From: Phytophthora sp. 'mugwort'
Lineage: Eukaryota > Oomycota > Peronosporomycetes > Peronosporales > Peronosporaceae
Reading direction: 5' to 3'
NCBI GenBank assembly: GCA_033558025.1
Contig: JAUCEF010000017.1
Coordinates: 3,534,001 to 3,598,000 of the forward strand
Length of the DNA stretch: 64,000 nucleotides
Part shown: in pieces, positions 1 through 11,176 of the stretch
Layout of the letters: each line of letters begins with the position of its first letter
How positions within the stretch are numbered: position 1 is the stretch's first letter
Translations under genes and position numbers: made by a program
Notes under the pieces: generated by a model
The model's input: the letters and a program-made list of their open reading frames with translations, nothing else
Databases searched by the model: none
What the model was told of the DNA's origin: nothing

Positions 1-1090
1 CTGTATCCTTGAAAACTATCGTGAATTTGTAAGAGCGCTTTTTGCGCCCTTTTGGACCGCCCGTCTTTCTCTATCCTGCATCCGGGTGGATAGTGAGCAG
101 CACTAGTGCCTCTGGAGAGTACCGAGAATTCCTTGAAGGGCGAATCTTGACCTTTTAGGGCGAAGTATCTTGACCTTGTATAATATACTTAGGCAAGGAA
201 CTCGCGAAAGGGTTAAGGTATAGTGAGCCGGATATAAAGAAGCTCAACTGGCTAAGAAGGCCACGCGGCCTCTTCCGCCCGAACCGCGGGGGACTGCATT
301 CTTCTTCTAGCCGCCCTCCCCCCAAACGCCTACGCTTCCGGATATACTGGTAGCACTTGTTGGTCGATTTTGTACAAGCTTTGGAACCGGGGACATACTT
401 AGCCAGTTCTGACAAAAATGACCTTGGACATTTGATTCGTAATTGCTGTTGAGGGCCCTGGTAAGGCATTTAAGGTCTTGGATGGTTACGACGACAGAAA
501 TGCCTTGTAACGTCTATGACAAACTGTTTTATTAGTCGATCTCGGAGAGACTGTTACCGGTGTCGGATCGGCATGCATTGCCCTGTACTAGTACACAATA
601 CAAGTAATCTTCCAGATATTTAGTATTCTTTCACATAGTAATATCGTACTCACATTTGAAATGGAGATTTTGACGGCTCACGTGTTTCCATTATTGTGTT
701 CGGTACTGCCTTCAAAATAAAAAGTATTTTACCAGAAATAATGCCTATTTGCAGTGAGCAATATGGAGATAGAACACTTATGTACCACAATTCTTACCAT
801 GTGCAGCCTCAGCATACTGTACTTAAAATAGCAAAAACAGGGCCAAACCTCTGTTTCGACGAATAAAAAAGACCCGAAAACCCATTTGTTTATAGTCCGA
901 CTGTGATTGGCTACAATACTTTCCATAGTGAACGGCCGGGAAGATTAGACAAGGTCATAACGTTACCGTCAAAATTCCCACTCAGGGATGACCAATTCCA
1001 ACCGGTACGAGTAATATACCAAATCAGTTTGTGAATACTGTTCTCCGATTAATGACACACCACCCAAATACCAACGCCCGCCACGTGCCA
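1..1090. other. No supported gene
   Basis: No frame here looks like a conserved protein. A minus-strand frame of 104 codons (155-469) is open but of unremarkable composition. A TATA-like stretch (ggatataaag, near 230) and GC-rich patches around 265-330 would fit a decayed LTR or other repeat, but no paired copy or clear ends are visible inside the window. Confidence 0.4.
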
Positions 1091-1282
1091 TTCAGCGTTT
1101 GGAGCAGCAGATAGCACGACGAAGCGCCAAAAGCTGATGCCCGCCGACCGCGATCCAAGCCGAAGATCGTCTAAAGCCTATAATCGTTCCACTGGCCACC
1201 GCTATGTAGAATTCGTCGGTCAAGGTTACTGACGTCGGGTGCGAAGCCAGCGCGGGGGCGTGTCCTCTGGACAAGGCCCCGT

Positions 1283-1430
1283 AGCGCCACCTTCCCTCGT
1301 CTTGTGCGTATGTATGTGTGTATGGTGCTGTGTCTCTGTGCTAATCTCCCATGACGGTGCATCTCGGTAGAGGAGCGGCTTTGTCTGAAGGCCGGTTCGA
1401 AACCGGCCATCGACTTTAATTAATTATGCT
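1283..1430 (+). repeat. SINE-like unit, copy 1 (tRNA-derived head)
   Basis: The segment 1353-1414 resembles a tRNA body. Positions 1353-1359 can pair with 1408-1414 in six of seven places allowing one G-U, a D-arm-like TCTC/GGTA/GAGG lies at 1362-1373, and a perfect polymerase III B box (GGTTCGAAACC) sits at 1394-1404 inside a T-arm-like hairpin. The anticodon arm does not fold well, so this is a tRNA-derived repeat and not a tRNA gene. A similar unit follows about 225 bp downstream, with the same TATGTRTG-rich leader and the same TTAATTA/TATG tail. tRNA-derived SINEs are known in Phytophthora infestans. Confidence 0.55.
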
Positions 1431-1470
1431 TATTATTGCTGTGCATTATTGTATGAAGGGATATTATAAC

Positions 1471-1660
1471 GGCCACCCTCCCTCACCCTGTGTATACGTA
1501 TGTGCGTATGGTATCTCCCCCTTGCGCATGCTACTTCTACTGTTCATGGCGCAGCAATGTCTGTGTGGTACCCCCGCGATAGCGTCTCTTGGTGGAGGTG
1601 CGGCTTAGGTTGTAGGCCTGTTCGAAACCGGCCATCATCTTCATTTAACTATGTTTTTTT
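1471..1660 (+). repeat. SINE-like unit, copy 2
   Basis: This is a diverged second copy of the preceding repeat in direct orientation. It has a leader related to that of copy 1 (cacc-ctccctc then GTRTG repeats), a tRNA-like region at 1578-1639, a B-box-like TGTTCGAAACC at 1619-1629, and the same CGAAACCGGCCATC end. Copy 2 has lost more of the acceptor pairing than copy 1. Both copies are followed by TGCATTATTGT(A/G)TGAAG sequence, which is itself reiterated two more times at 1660-1722. Confidence 0.5.
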
Positions 1661-1722
1661 TTGCATTATTGTGTGAAGATTATTGCATGCTGTGCATTAT
1701 TGTATGAAGGTTATTGCATTGG
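1660..1722 (+). repeat. Short direct repeats, TGCATTATTGTRTGAAGRTTATTGCA
   Basis: Two adjacent imperfect copies of a ~26-30 bp unit are visible, and a third copy lies at about 1440-1465 after the first SINE-like unit. They probably belong to the 3' tails of the SINE-like repeats. Confidence 0.5.
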
Positions 1723-2208
1723 ATGCAGGCGAATGAAGACAGGGAGAGCAGAAACATGAGTTGGATCAACTATGGCTCCATTGCCGGCGCGCTCGTTGAA
1801 TTGAGCGATGTGGACATCAAGGTTTCTGGCCTTGTGGGCCTTGCGCAGTGCTTTCAATGTGGTACCAGCTGCAAGTGCTGACGATCCATTTGATTTTAAG
1901 AAAGCGATCGGGTTCTCTTGCGCCTGCTGCCCAACGTTGAGCATCTCACTTTTAGACGCACTGGTCGCTCCATCCAGTGCGAATCCCATCTGTAAGAACA
2001 GCATCATGTTACCTACGGTGTGGCCAAACTCGTACATCGTTGTCGTTTTAGCAGATCGCGAGGCGTGTACACGCGGCTCAGCCGAAAGCCACTCGTACCA
2101 GACTGCCGATAGTGACTGCGAGCCCTTCTGCTTCGGCAAACGGTTTGTAGAATCTGTTGGGCTGTCTGTGTGGCTGCTGGCTGGGTGCAGGGCTGCCGTA
2201 CATTGCAT
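1711..2208 (-). CDS. Unrecognised 165-codon ORF, probably transposon-derived
   Basis: An open frame of 165 codons runs on the minus strand. The first 25 residues are low-complexity and rich in Ser/Thr. A more protein-like block follows: an aromatic WYEW motif, then a predicted helical region (YEFGHTVGNMMLFLQMGF) and an Ala/Lys-rich C-terminal part. The protein has no signal peptide or transmembrane anchor. I do not recognise a named family. It lies directly downstream of, and on the same strand as, a hAT relic, and its overall look suggests the C-terminal piece of a dispersed element protein; that is inference. An overlapping plus-strand frame of 171 codons is judged a shadow. Confidence 0.35.
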   Translation of the reverse strand: MQCTAALHPASSHTDSPTDSTNRLPKQKGSQSLSAVWYEWLSAEPRVHASRSAKTTTMYEFGHTVGNMMLFLQMGFALDGATSASKSEMLNVGQQAQENPIAFLKSNGSSALAAGTTLKALRKAHKARNLDVHIAQFNERAGNGAIVDPTHVSALPVFIRLHPMQ

Positions 2209-2329
2209 TTGTATCTATTGCAAGGGCGTAGGCAAAATAGATTATTTATTCAGTAAGCAAGAGAAGCGAAATAGTTTATTGATGCAATTTGAATTTTTAA
2301 TTGTACGATTATTTATGTACTAATCTTTG

Positions 2330-3950
2330 CGTCCACAGTGCGAGCGTCCCAGAACTCGGCAGTTTCGTGTAGAAACACAAGCATCTCCAGCGTGTAAGGC
2401 TGCACAAATGTCGCTGCTATCCGAACGTGGTACGGGTGACGCTAAAACAATCGTCCGACCACGTTTGACGTCGGATGTATCGATATAACGAAGGCGAACT
2501 CCGGCAGCTGTTCTCCAAGACGTCTTTGCTTTCTGAAGCCGCTCCACGAACGAATCAGAATCTCCGTCTGTTGTTTCATCTTGATCTTGGCTCGCCGGAA
2601 GAGCACGAAACGGCCCCAGTGCAGCCTTCTCCGCGCGGGTCAGGCGGCTGGCTTGGCCTCGTAGCACTCGCACGCATCCGCCCTCGAAATTTGGGCTGTG
2701 CACAATATTAGCTCGTGGTCCTAAAATACAATAAAATAAAACAGGTTATTAGTGAGGACATGATTATTTAACATAACTTACCAAGAAAGTGAGCATAAGC
2801 AGAATTCGTCGCGATGAGGCCGTCGAATCAAACTCGAACGTCAAGAAAATTGACGTCCGATTCTTGCAGAGCTTTCAAGACGGACTCAGCGTCCTTCAGT
2901 ACTCCAAGTAGATCCCGCAGCCGACGCTTACATGCGACTGGTGGCAAATAACCAGATCTTCGTCTTCTGTGTCCAAAAAGGGGAGCAGCTCAAAATAGCG
3001 ATTGAGCATTTCAAAAGTTGAACTCCAGCGCGTAGCCTGGCGAGTGTTTGGCCGTAATTCTGTCTTGAGGCTAAGAGTTTTAGCAGATAAAAGAGTCCAT
3101 TATTTCGAAAGTAGACTCAAAACGTACCCGAGTTTGATGGATTGAGTCTGGCAGCGCAGCTTTATGACTAGAGACTGGACGAAATATAGGTCATCATAAT
3201 AGTCCACTAGTATAGTCATCATGGCTCCGTTTAGCCGGTGGCTTGCGCAGCCCACTAGCGGAACGCCCATCAAGTAGCAAGACGGCGTTTAACGAAGAGG
3301 CACTGCTTCAACCGCTTAACGAAGTCGCGAGCCAGCATCGTTGCCAAAAAACTGGCGACAGTTGTCCGCTGGCAGGTCATCGGACTCATCGTTCACAATC
3401 GGAGCCATGCTCAGCAGAGGACACCGGATGTCGTGGTCGACATCGTACCACGCGAGCACTCCGATGAAGTGTTCCGAGTCGTGACTCTAACCACCCAGGA
3501 TGAGGCCTAATCTGTCCGGCATTTCTGCTGCGATCGCGCATTCTACCGCGCGCGTCGCACCCTCCATGCCACGCCGAACAGCTCAACACAAATTGGCTTT
3601 AAATTTGTGTACCTAAAATTACAAATTGCAAATAGAATATAAGTTAGATAGTATATAAACGTAAAGACGACCAATATTAGCGTACCGACGAGACCGCTTG
3701 TTCTCACAGAAAGATGGAGGCAAGTTAGACTTCACAACCCCCTCCAGCCACCGGAAAAAGTTTGGGCGGAGTGGCGAACATGTGCACGACTGAACCAGTG
3801 TCATCGGGCGTTGCAGCCAGCATCTCCTCGGTGTAGCTGGGGTGCTGGCGCGTGCTGTGCTGCACGAGGTTAATAAACCCCGTGCCGGTGGCACGCTTCC
3901 GGACCGCGCTGCACCGACAGCGGAATTACTGCGCAATTACCTCTTCGTAC
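2330..3950 (-). pseudogene. hAT-type transposase relic
   Basis: Reading down the minus strand across several frames gives the order of a hAT transposase. Near 3.75 kb is an N-terminal segment with FFRWLEGVVKSNLPPSFCEN. Near 3.3-3.55 kb is the RNase-H-like core, including a GCASHRLN-like segment. A C-terminal dimerisation region at 2.33-2.71 kb contains SPNFEGGCVRVL and, after a frame change, a TSDVV..LFSVTRTTFG-like block. At least three frame changes and internal stops separate the parts, so no functional transposase can be made. The family follows from the ordered motifs; exact ends, TIRs and target duplication were not found. The 1711-2208 frame lies just beyond its 3' end. Confidence 0.6.
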
Positions 3951-4418
3951 TGATTGCGTCACAAACGGAAGTAAAATTCGGCAACCTGCCTGTTAGTGAA
4001 GGCGATGGAGCGAGTCACGGAGGTAGCGAACATTGTGGTGTCAGGTGCTGTTTGGAATAGATCTTGAAGTGTGGAGACTAGTTTACTGTTCAAAATTTGA
4101 CTTTTTAACGGAATTGGCGGCCACAAATTATTCCAATAGATTATCGAGTCACTATGGGTAGTCAATAAATATCCGCTTTGTTTCAAATATCGCTCCGAAA
4201 TAGATTATTAGCTCACATCTATTGCAATTATTACCAGCCCATTTTCTTTTTCGGCAGCCCCTTCAGACCAGAGAGTTGTGAGCTGCCGTTCACTGGGAGT
4301 TCTCCGGAAGTTACACTTCCTGTGCACAAGGTGCTGTGTGTCCCATCAATCTTGGTAACATTTATAGTCAACCACGCCTATACTGGTGACTACGCGAAAC
4401 CCCCGAGGCCCTAGCAAC
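3951..4418. other. No supported gene
   Basis: Moderately AT-rich sequence between two transposon relics. A short minus-strand frame at 3959-4186 could be the extreme N-terminus of the hAT relic, but it carries no motif I can name. Confidence 0.3.
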
Positions 4419-5010
4419 ATGGACCGGAATAAGTTTCCCCATCTAAACGACTCACAGTTTGAGTCCGTTCGTAAGATGGCCGGCATCTTTGGCATGAACG
4501 TGTTGCATAGCTTGGCGTAGTCCTCGTAAGCTGAGCAGGTCGAGCGCACGGACGCGTTCGACATGTACCAACAGGGTCTCATCGAGCACGTTCAGAGCAA
4601 CCAGCAGGTTCCGGCCACAGAGCCGAAACTGGTCTACTCCTAGCCGTTGAGGATGAATCTAAACCATACGAGGGGAAGGAAGTGAAACCTTCACTTCTGG
4701 GTGCGAGAAGTAGAGCTTGCAATGGATGCGGTTCTCGTTTCTTTCGAGCATCTACGAGTGGCTTTCGCCTTCTCCAACCTTAGCGGTCGAGCTGAGAGTT
4801 GGGCGTATACGTGTGAAACGACAACGCCTGGATGCTTCGCATCCTGGACTCAGCTGTGAGCAGCTTAGAACCGTGTTCCTTCCGTTGACTACGAGTACCG
4901 CCAGCGGTCACGCTTCCTCTCATGTAAACAGGGAAGACGCGGTCACTACACAGGTGGATCCAAGAGATGCGGGAGCCCACCGCATTCCTCGTGGGAATGT
5001 GGTGTAGCGG
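4419..5010 (+). pseudogene. Ty3/gypsy gag N-terminal half, broken
   Basis: A frame opening at the ATG at 4419 (MDRNKFPHLNDSQF) and continuing across several stops and frame changes has the look of an oomycete Ty3/gypsy Gag. A region reading WVREVELAMDAVL, then SNLSGRAESWAYTC, then an LCEQLRTVFLPL segment, then WIQEMREPTAFLVG are in the order expected of the capsid-like part. The match stops abruptly at about 5000. Its natural continuation (TPLHEHIKVTVF) appears on the opposite strand near 7060, which points to an inversion. At least four in-frame stops or shifts make this a relic. Confidence 0.55.
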
Positions 5011-5700
5011 GATCGGTTAAAATATGATTAAGACCCGATTCGCTTACCAACTGCGCCCAGATACCGATAACGTAGGGGGTTCCCCGATGACCCGTGAATC
5101 AGCTGGATCTGCTCTTTTGGGATTCCGATGGATGCAGCGATGTAAAGCCTTAAACGTCCTGGCGGGACGGGGGTGTGTGTGGAGCAGCGCGGAAGTCTTC
5201 GCTTTGCTGCCGTTATTGGTTCCGATCTGAGGTGGTCGACCTTCGATCGGGGGGCCTAAACTTTAGTCGAGGCCGGGAATGCCGTGTGGCGTTGTTCCTT
5301 TCCTTTTCTTGAGTTGTTTGTCGATTCCTTTAGCGGGATCTTGCGAATTGAAAGTCGAAACGATTGTAGCCCGAGCACAGAATGGCGATCGATTGGAGTA
5401 TGCGCTTGGGCAGAAGTTCGTTACGTGGGGGGGGGGGCGGCATATATACGATACGATCCTCTCACCGCGATGCGAGATCTGCTACCTTTGAACTAGTTGA
5501 CACCTCGGAGGGCCAATATGGTTCCCTTTCTGCGATACTGAAAACCGCCTAAGTCGTTCAATGCAATTTCGGGTCTGGTGGTAGTTTATCATTTTCTTTT
5601 ACTATCTTCCCGTCCTGAACCCTATCTCGTAACTACCTGGCTACCCTGATTCGTGTACCTCTCCAACCACTTAACGCGCACTGGTTCCACATTGCCCATC
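5011..5700. other. No gene seen; lies in proposed inverted segment
   Basis: No convincing coding frame is seen on either strand. An 11-base G run is at 5427-5437. If the inversion proposed for the gypsy relic is right, this stretch was once downstream of gag on the other strand. Confidence 0.35.
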
Positions 5701-5713
5701 TTGAAAATGATTG

Positions 5714-6440
5714 TTGATCGGATCCCGATCGAGCAGATCTCTGATGTCGGAACCTGTATACCGATCGGCTAGATCGCAGATGTCAAAACCCTTATACCCA
5801 TCGGCGAATATCGATCGACCAGATCTGTCAGATCTCGAATGCCGGGTCGATCCGATCTGCCTGATCTCGGACGACGGGTCGTAGCCCGATCAGCGGCTGC
5901 CGGATCGACCAGTTCTTCCAGATCCCGAACGCCAGATCGGACCGATCTGACACATCTCGTATGTCCGAACCTGTATGCCGATCTGCAAGAAATTGTGTAC
6001 CGATCCGATCGAGGGCTAATTTTGATCGATCACGGTCCGCTGAATACCGATCCGAGTCGATCTAGATCGGCTGCGATCTGCATGTCACCGATCGGTCTTG
6101 ATCCACGCCCCTTGACTCCTCCGCCCATGAAGCCCGACGCCGATCCGATCTGGGCCGATCGGGACTAAACGTAGGCCGGTCCGGATGTCGCCGATCGGTC
6201 TTGATCTTCATCCCTTGACCGGATCTGGTCTAAGGTCAGCCATGATCGAGGATCGATCGAGAGTAGCTGTGGATATATAAAGAGTAGATCGGGCACGATC
6301 TGCCAACCGCCAGTAAGTTTCGTCTTTCGCCTGATCTTTGTTCTTTGCGTGATCTCCAACCTGGGTCACCGTCAAATTCGTTTCCACCCCCTTTCAGCTG
6401 TTCTCTGGCTGATCTCCTCCACCTATCTTGCGGATCGGTC
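5714..6440. repeat. GATC-saturated degenerate repeat
   Basis: Counting by eye gives about 40 GATC tetramers in about 730 bp, where roughly three would be expected by chance. They sit in overlapping variants of CCGATC(C/G)GATC, CAGATCT and TTGATC. Spacing is irregular, so this looks like an eroded short-unit tandem array and not a fresh satellite. Several longer phrases recur, for example GCCGATCGGTCTTGATC near 6090 and 6190. A TATA-like ggatatataaagag lies at 6270. Confidence 0.65.
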
Positions 6441-6719
6441 TTGCTGGGTTCACCGCAACAGCCTGGAGGCGCGCGAAATTCTTCGACACCCGGAGTATAT
6501 TAAGCTTCGGAACCGATGGGTATATCCACGTGCTACTAGCAGCCCTATGCTGCTCTTCTTCAATTCGAGAGTGTAAAGACTCTCAGGGGTTAAGTCTCCA
6601 TGGTGCGCGCCACCCGCGCACCCCCCATGAAGGATTAGATCTTCCCTGGTAGGGCGCACCTCCCCTACTGGTGTCCTGTATTCCCTTGTCCATGGGGACG
6701 CGGCCTTTGCCAGCGACCC

Positions 6720-7065
6720 TTTAGCGCGAGGGGCTTGCGAGGGAAAGTTTTCGTTGTCCCCCCGCAGGACAGGCACGTACTATTGGTCCTAGCTTATCAC
6801 AGCTATAGCAGCGAATTTCGTGCTGCTCGGCGAGCCCAACGTCCATGGGAACTGGCCCGCTGGAGGCCCGCGACTTGGTGTCGCCGTCCCTGGCCACGTG
6901 CCGGCGTGCACGCCTGACGTTGATTGTACTCCTCATGGAGGGCGACTTGGGACGCCTTCTCCAGAGTGTTGGCCTGTGCCCGAAATAGCTGGGTGCGGCC
7001 CGGCCTGCCCTTAAGCCGTCCATTGAACACCGTCACCTTTATGTGTTCATGGAGTGGGGTTCCTT
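6720..7065 (-). pseudogene. Ty3/gypsy gag C-terminal half with degenerate zinc knuckle
   Basis: On the minus strand the sequence reads EHIKVTVFNGRLKGRPGRTQ, then RAQANTLEKASQVAL, then PVPMDVGLAEQHEIRCYSC followed by DKLGPIVRACP. This is the C-terminal part of Gag ending in a CCHC zinc knuckle whose histidine has been replaced, so only the three cysteines remain. It is the expected continuation of the plus-strand half at 4419-5010. It ends head-to-head against plus-strand protease sequence at about 7060. The frame changes once between the two blocks. Confidence 0.6.
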
Positions 7066-7420
7066 TGGAGAAGCGTCGAATAGGAATCTCAGACCCGTGG
7101 CAACGAAAGCTGGCCGATGCCTTACGAGAAAGCAAATGCAATGGGACAGCGTCGGTACAACTGGTCGACGGAACGGTGATACAAGATCCATGTAGATCTT
7201 GCTGTGATGATCGAGGACTTCGACAGCGTGGAGCAGTTACTTTCCTAGAGATGGACAAGTATGACCTGATCCTGGGCGTGCACGGGCTCGAGAAACATGA
7301 GCCATGAATCGATTTGGCGGAACAAAGCCATCGGGGCCAGTCGGCCGGCAGTTACTGGCAGAGCATTGGTGAGTCATATTCCCACCTCTGTCAGAAACTG
7401 GGGCGTCCGGAAGGACGCCA
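7066..7420 (+). pseudogene. Ty3/gypsy retropepsin-like fragment
   Basis: The plus-strand frame contains CNGTASVQLVDGTVIQ and, after an apparent shift, the flap/C-terminal signature LEMDKYDLILGVHGLEKHEP ending in a TGA at 7305. In a neighbouring frame the match continues (NKAIGASRPAVTGRALVSHI). The protease D(S/T)G active-site loop is absent, presumably lost at or beyond the proposed breakpoint near 7065. This is a relic of the same element as the two gag halves. Confidence 0.5.
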
Positions 7421-8282
7421 GGATATAGGAGCATCTAATGAAGTTTTGGTAGCCGACGTATTGAGCGACTCCCTAGTAGCGGCGGCAGCAGAAGCTGCAC
7501 CTGGTCGAGTGCAGCAGTCCTTATAGGATTGCTCTCGACCCACGCCGGAATCTAGATCGGCGGCCAAGGCTTCAAGGGTGACGATGCCAGGTGACACCGA
7601 ACAGGTGGGCAACCAAGGTCTATACCAGGTCATCTAGACCAAACGTGGCGAGGAAGACGCACGATGCGCTTCCTGTGTGTGTAACCATGTTCCACACAAG
7701 GTCGCCCAGACCTTAACTGAACAAGAAGCTGCTAGGCGCGCTTTTGTGTGGGTAACTAAGTTCCCCACGAAGCACTTGAGGCTTTATACGTCATCATTGA
7801 GATGTCAACAGACGTGGGTAACGAAGTATCACGTCGCAGTCGCCGTCGACGATATAGTTGACATCGCAAGTCGAGTCTGAAGTCACTTCAGACTGGAGTG
7901 GCTTCAAACGACTTGGAACTCAGGGTCCGAGTTCTTTCTACGCGGCCAGTCGAAGGGTGTTATCACGTCCTCGACGGCGAGACCGACCACCGGGTCAGGG
8001 CAGGCGACATCCCAGTGTTGGCATTCCTCAGCAGCCACAACACGAGGCTCCACCGCCATCCGGAACATGTTCATGACCTGTACTTGAGTGGTGCCCTCAA
8101 CGCTAACATCGTTCAGCACTTGAAGCTGCGTTGGGCCACCTTCATCCATGATCCGGATCGCACGGATGTACTCGATCCAGTATACAAGGCGCCCAACGCT
8201 GGGGGAATCTAGACTGGAAGGTTTTCTTCGTCTGCCACGTGTCTGACAAGCTCAACAGTGTCGCAAGTACCTGAACAAATTT
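7421..8282 (+). other. Possible further retroelement debris, no gene supported
   Basis: Short plus-strand frames (for example 7898-8212, 104 codons, containing LYLSGALNANIVQHL) continue the retroelement orientation. I cannot assign them to a domain. No reverse transcriptase or integrase motif was recognised. Confidence 0.3.
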
Positions 8283-8440
8283 GTCGAGAATATCGGTAAA
8301 CCCTTGATAATACTGAGTCATTTGTCGATAATACCCGAAAGATGGTCGAGAATGTCCATAAAACCTTGATAATCCTGAGTCACTGTCGATACCACCCCAA
8401 AAAACTTGTCGAAATATCAAAAAATCTTGTCGAGTACGTC
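8283..8440. repeat. Imperfect ~62 bp tandem repeat
   Basis: Two adjacent copies (8283-8344 and 8345-8406) share GTCGAGAAT, then AAACCTTGATAAT.CTGAGTCA, then TGTCGATA.CACC, and a partial third copy follows. A minus-strand open frame spans it, but the Tyr/Phe-rich translation looks like a by-product of the repeat. Confidence 0.6.
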
Positions 8441-11170
8441 CGAAAAGCCGTCGTCTGGTATAGCCGAAATAGCTTCGAGTGCCAGTTTCCGAAACGACAT
8501 CAATAAGCAACATGACAGATACGACACGACACGACACAACACACGATCGCTGAGAGACCGAGATCGTTAAAGGGATATCCAAACGGTAAAGGAGCAAGGA
8601 AGGACCATCTGAGACGCCTGGCAAGAAACGAATACTCCGCGCAGACGCTACTCGTCTTTTTTGCCACGGAAGAGGATCTGTTTTCCACGCCGGCCGACCC
8701 GTCTTCAAAATGTGCGACACGTCCTGGAGTTCATAAGAGTTCGAGCCTGAATTGGTTCGTCTCGCCAGATAAAAGGCTATCGAAGGTTTGAAGGTGTCAC
8801 GTATTGACATTATTGTGGAGTGCATCAAGAAAATTCCAGGGTTGGCTGTGGAGCTCAGATCTCGTGGCTTACCCGGTTCATCAAGCGCAATATCCTTGCC
8901 GATTGTGTGGCACGTTATAAAACGACCTCCCAGGCAGTGTCGAGTATACCCGAAACGATAGCCCGGTCGAGTTTACTTGAACGACCAGCGTAAAGAAGAA
9001 TATCGGGTGCAAATACGTTCTTATGGAGATTGATGAATGCGACGAAACGGTTATAACGCCTGTCACCACCAATGCAACGGATAGCCCCCTTATTTCGCAA
9101 AACTACGACTGTTTGCCGTAGGACAGACGATGAGTCGTTCCGCCACTAGGTCACACGAAAAAACTGGATACGATCGAGCCCCAAAGTTGATTAGATGACA
9201 CCGTGATGTAATACTTCATCCGAGAGCACATCACTGCCAACGGCGCAACCTTCAATTTCGACTTCAGCTATTTGGAATTATCCTAAGCGGGTATAAGAAA
9301 AACAGGAGCAGCATAGTGACGAAGGACAACGCGGTATGTGGCATAACGGCACGATTTCGGTACGAAAACTTTCGAATCGTCATTATCCCACCCAGTATGT
9401 ATGCACGATCATTGAAGGTGTATGGTGATGCAAAACCCAGTGCTCGCCATTGAAGGAGTATATAAAACTTATATGCTGCACGTAGACTCGAAGAAGTACT
9501 ACTCAACCCAGGAGACGGGACAATTCTTAGAGGGTATTTCAAGGCGGAGGCGACGAAGAAGTATATCTACGGGCTACGAGCGAGTAACATATGCGGCCAA
9601 GCGCGTACAGACCAACCCGCCATAACGCAACAGCTTTTATTGCTGTATCTTCGTGCTGTACTTCATGGGCGAGGTGAACCGATCGCTCCTTCGCGACCCG
9701 AAGCTTCTGCTCTCCTCAACATTGGCAACATCTGCAGCGTGTAAAAAAAAAAGCTAAAGTTCAACTCCAGCTTGTTGCAAACGCAGTTCAAGAAGCTTTG
9801 CCTCAACGACAAAGCTTTGCAGCAGTAGACAAATATTACCTTGTTCATTCAAACGCGTTAATTCCTCCACCGACTAATTAAAACCCGCTGCGGGGCGATG
9901 GATAGCCCACCGCCCGCCCAACCGAACCACCCAAACCACCCCCTCGAGGATCTCCTGTCGTTGTCCGTCCTGCCGCCCGTCCACGTCGACCGCTCCCTCT
10001 GTCCTCGCCGCTGCTGCCGCCTGTGGTTGAATGAAAGAGTTTAAGAGTGTTAGTGCTTTAGTGTGGCCCACAACCTGTAATGCATAATTTAACTCGGGAT
10101 ATACCATACGTTTGGTACAGGTCGGAGAGGTCCGCCGTCTGATATTTAATGGTATGGTATAATATCCACGCTACCCCAACCACGTCTAATTTATGAATGA
10201 GTCTAACTCGTGAATCCACCAATGAGATCGGATTATTCCTGTAATTTGCCCTATCATTTAGGCTTGTAGAACATTCAACCAATCCGACCATGTCTAGTTG
10301 GATATTATGAGCATATTTACTACTGAGTACAAAGCGTCATATAATTCCATATTCTAATATTACCCCAAAGTTTCCGGCTAGGTCAACAGTAGTTAATTAT
10401 TCACAGTAAGAAGCAGTCTGCAGTATTGGAGTCATGCCCATTGCGTCGTTGGCCCCTGCAACAGCAAGATGGCACGAGTGACGGCGATAAGTTCCTTTAC
10501 AATGTTTCTTGAGGCAAAGAACATGACAAGAAGCTCACGAGAGGCGACGAGACCGGTAAGGTACTTAGAATTATGATAGACAAATACACAAATTCACTAG
10601 CTAGATCGTCAGCCAAGGTTCGTTCGACGAATACATACCTTGCCTACTTCGGCAATGTTACGAACTGGCTGCTGAACAAGTATCCACAGTAGTGGGCAAT
10701 AGTAAAGCCGCAGCGGCAAAAGGTTCTATCTGGGCATGATAAGTACTGAGGCTACCATGAGGACGGTGCTTCGAAAGGAAAGCACCCCGTGCTCCAAGCA
10801 ATACTTAGAAAATATCGTGTGGCTACTTTATACAGCTGTCTCTGTAGACTGCGTTTAACTGGATGCAACTCTACTTGTAATGATGTGGTACGTGTACGGT
10901 CGTAGCTCGGATGCAGAGCAACTGGAGAAGCAGCAGCTCTCAGTACTACCTGGTAAGTCATTTGATTCCCATTCCTATGCATGATGGATGATACTAAGTA
11001 TTGGATGTATTAGGTGCTTTTTTCCCCTCCTGTTTAAGAGAGTGAAGACCGCTTTAGTACAGGGCGTTTCCTTGTTCAAGGACCCCAGCGCTTCCTAACC
11101 AGCCCGCTATTTAAGTTAGTGGAAGCGCTTACCATGCAGACGGCTCCTAGCAAGCGCTTCTTCCCTCAGT
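8441..11170. other. No supported gene
   Basis: Only short open frames without recognisable motifs are present. A (ACGAC)n-like microsatellite lies at about 8520-8540. The block 9930-10025 is rich in CCACC/CCGCC. Nothing here supports an RNA or protein gene. Confidence 0.4.
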
Positions 11171-11176
11171 TCCTGT

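Noticed and set aside
1..480. Solo LTR
   Set aside because: A TATA-like box and GC-rich patches are suggestive, but no matching copy, TG..CA ends or target duplication were found.
1353..1414. Possible tRNA gene
   Set aside because: The B box, T arm and acceptor pairing are present, but the anticodon arm does not fold and a diverged second copy follows, so it is a tRNA-derived repeat.
1808..2323. 171-codon plus-strand frame
   Set aside because: It overlaps the minus-strand 165-codon frame, which has more protein-like motifs and lies on the strand of the neighbouring hAT relic.
8142..8828. 228-codon minus-strand frame
   Set aside because: It runs through a ~62 bp tandem repeat and a microsatellite, its composition is unlike a protein, and it has no motif.
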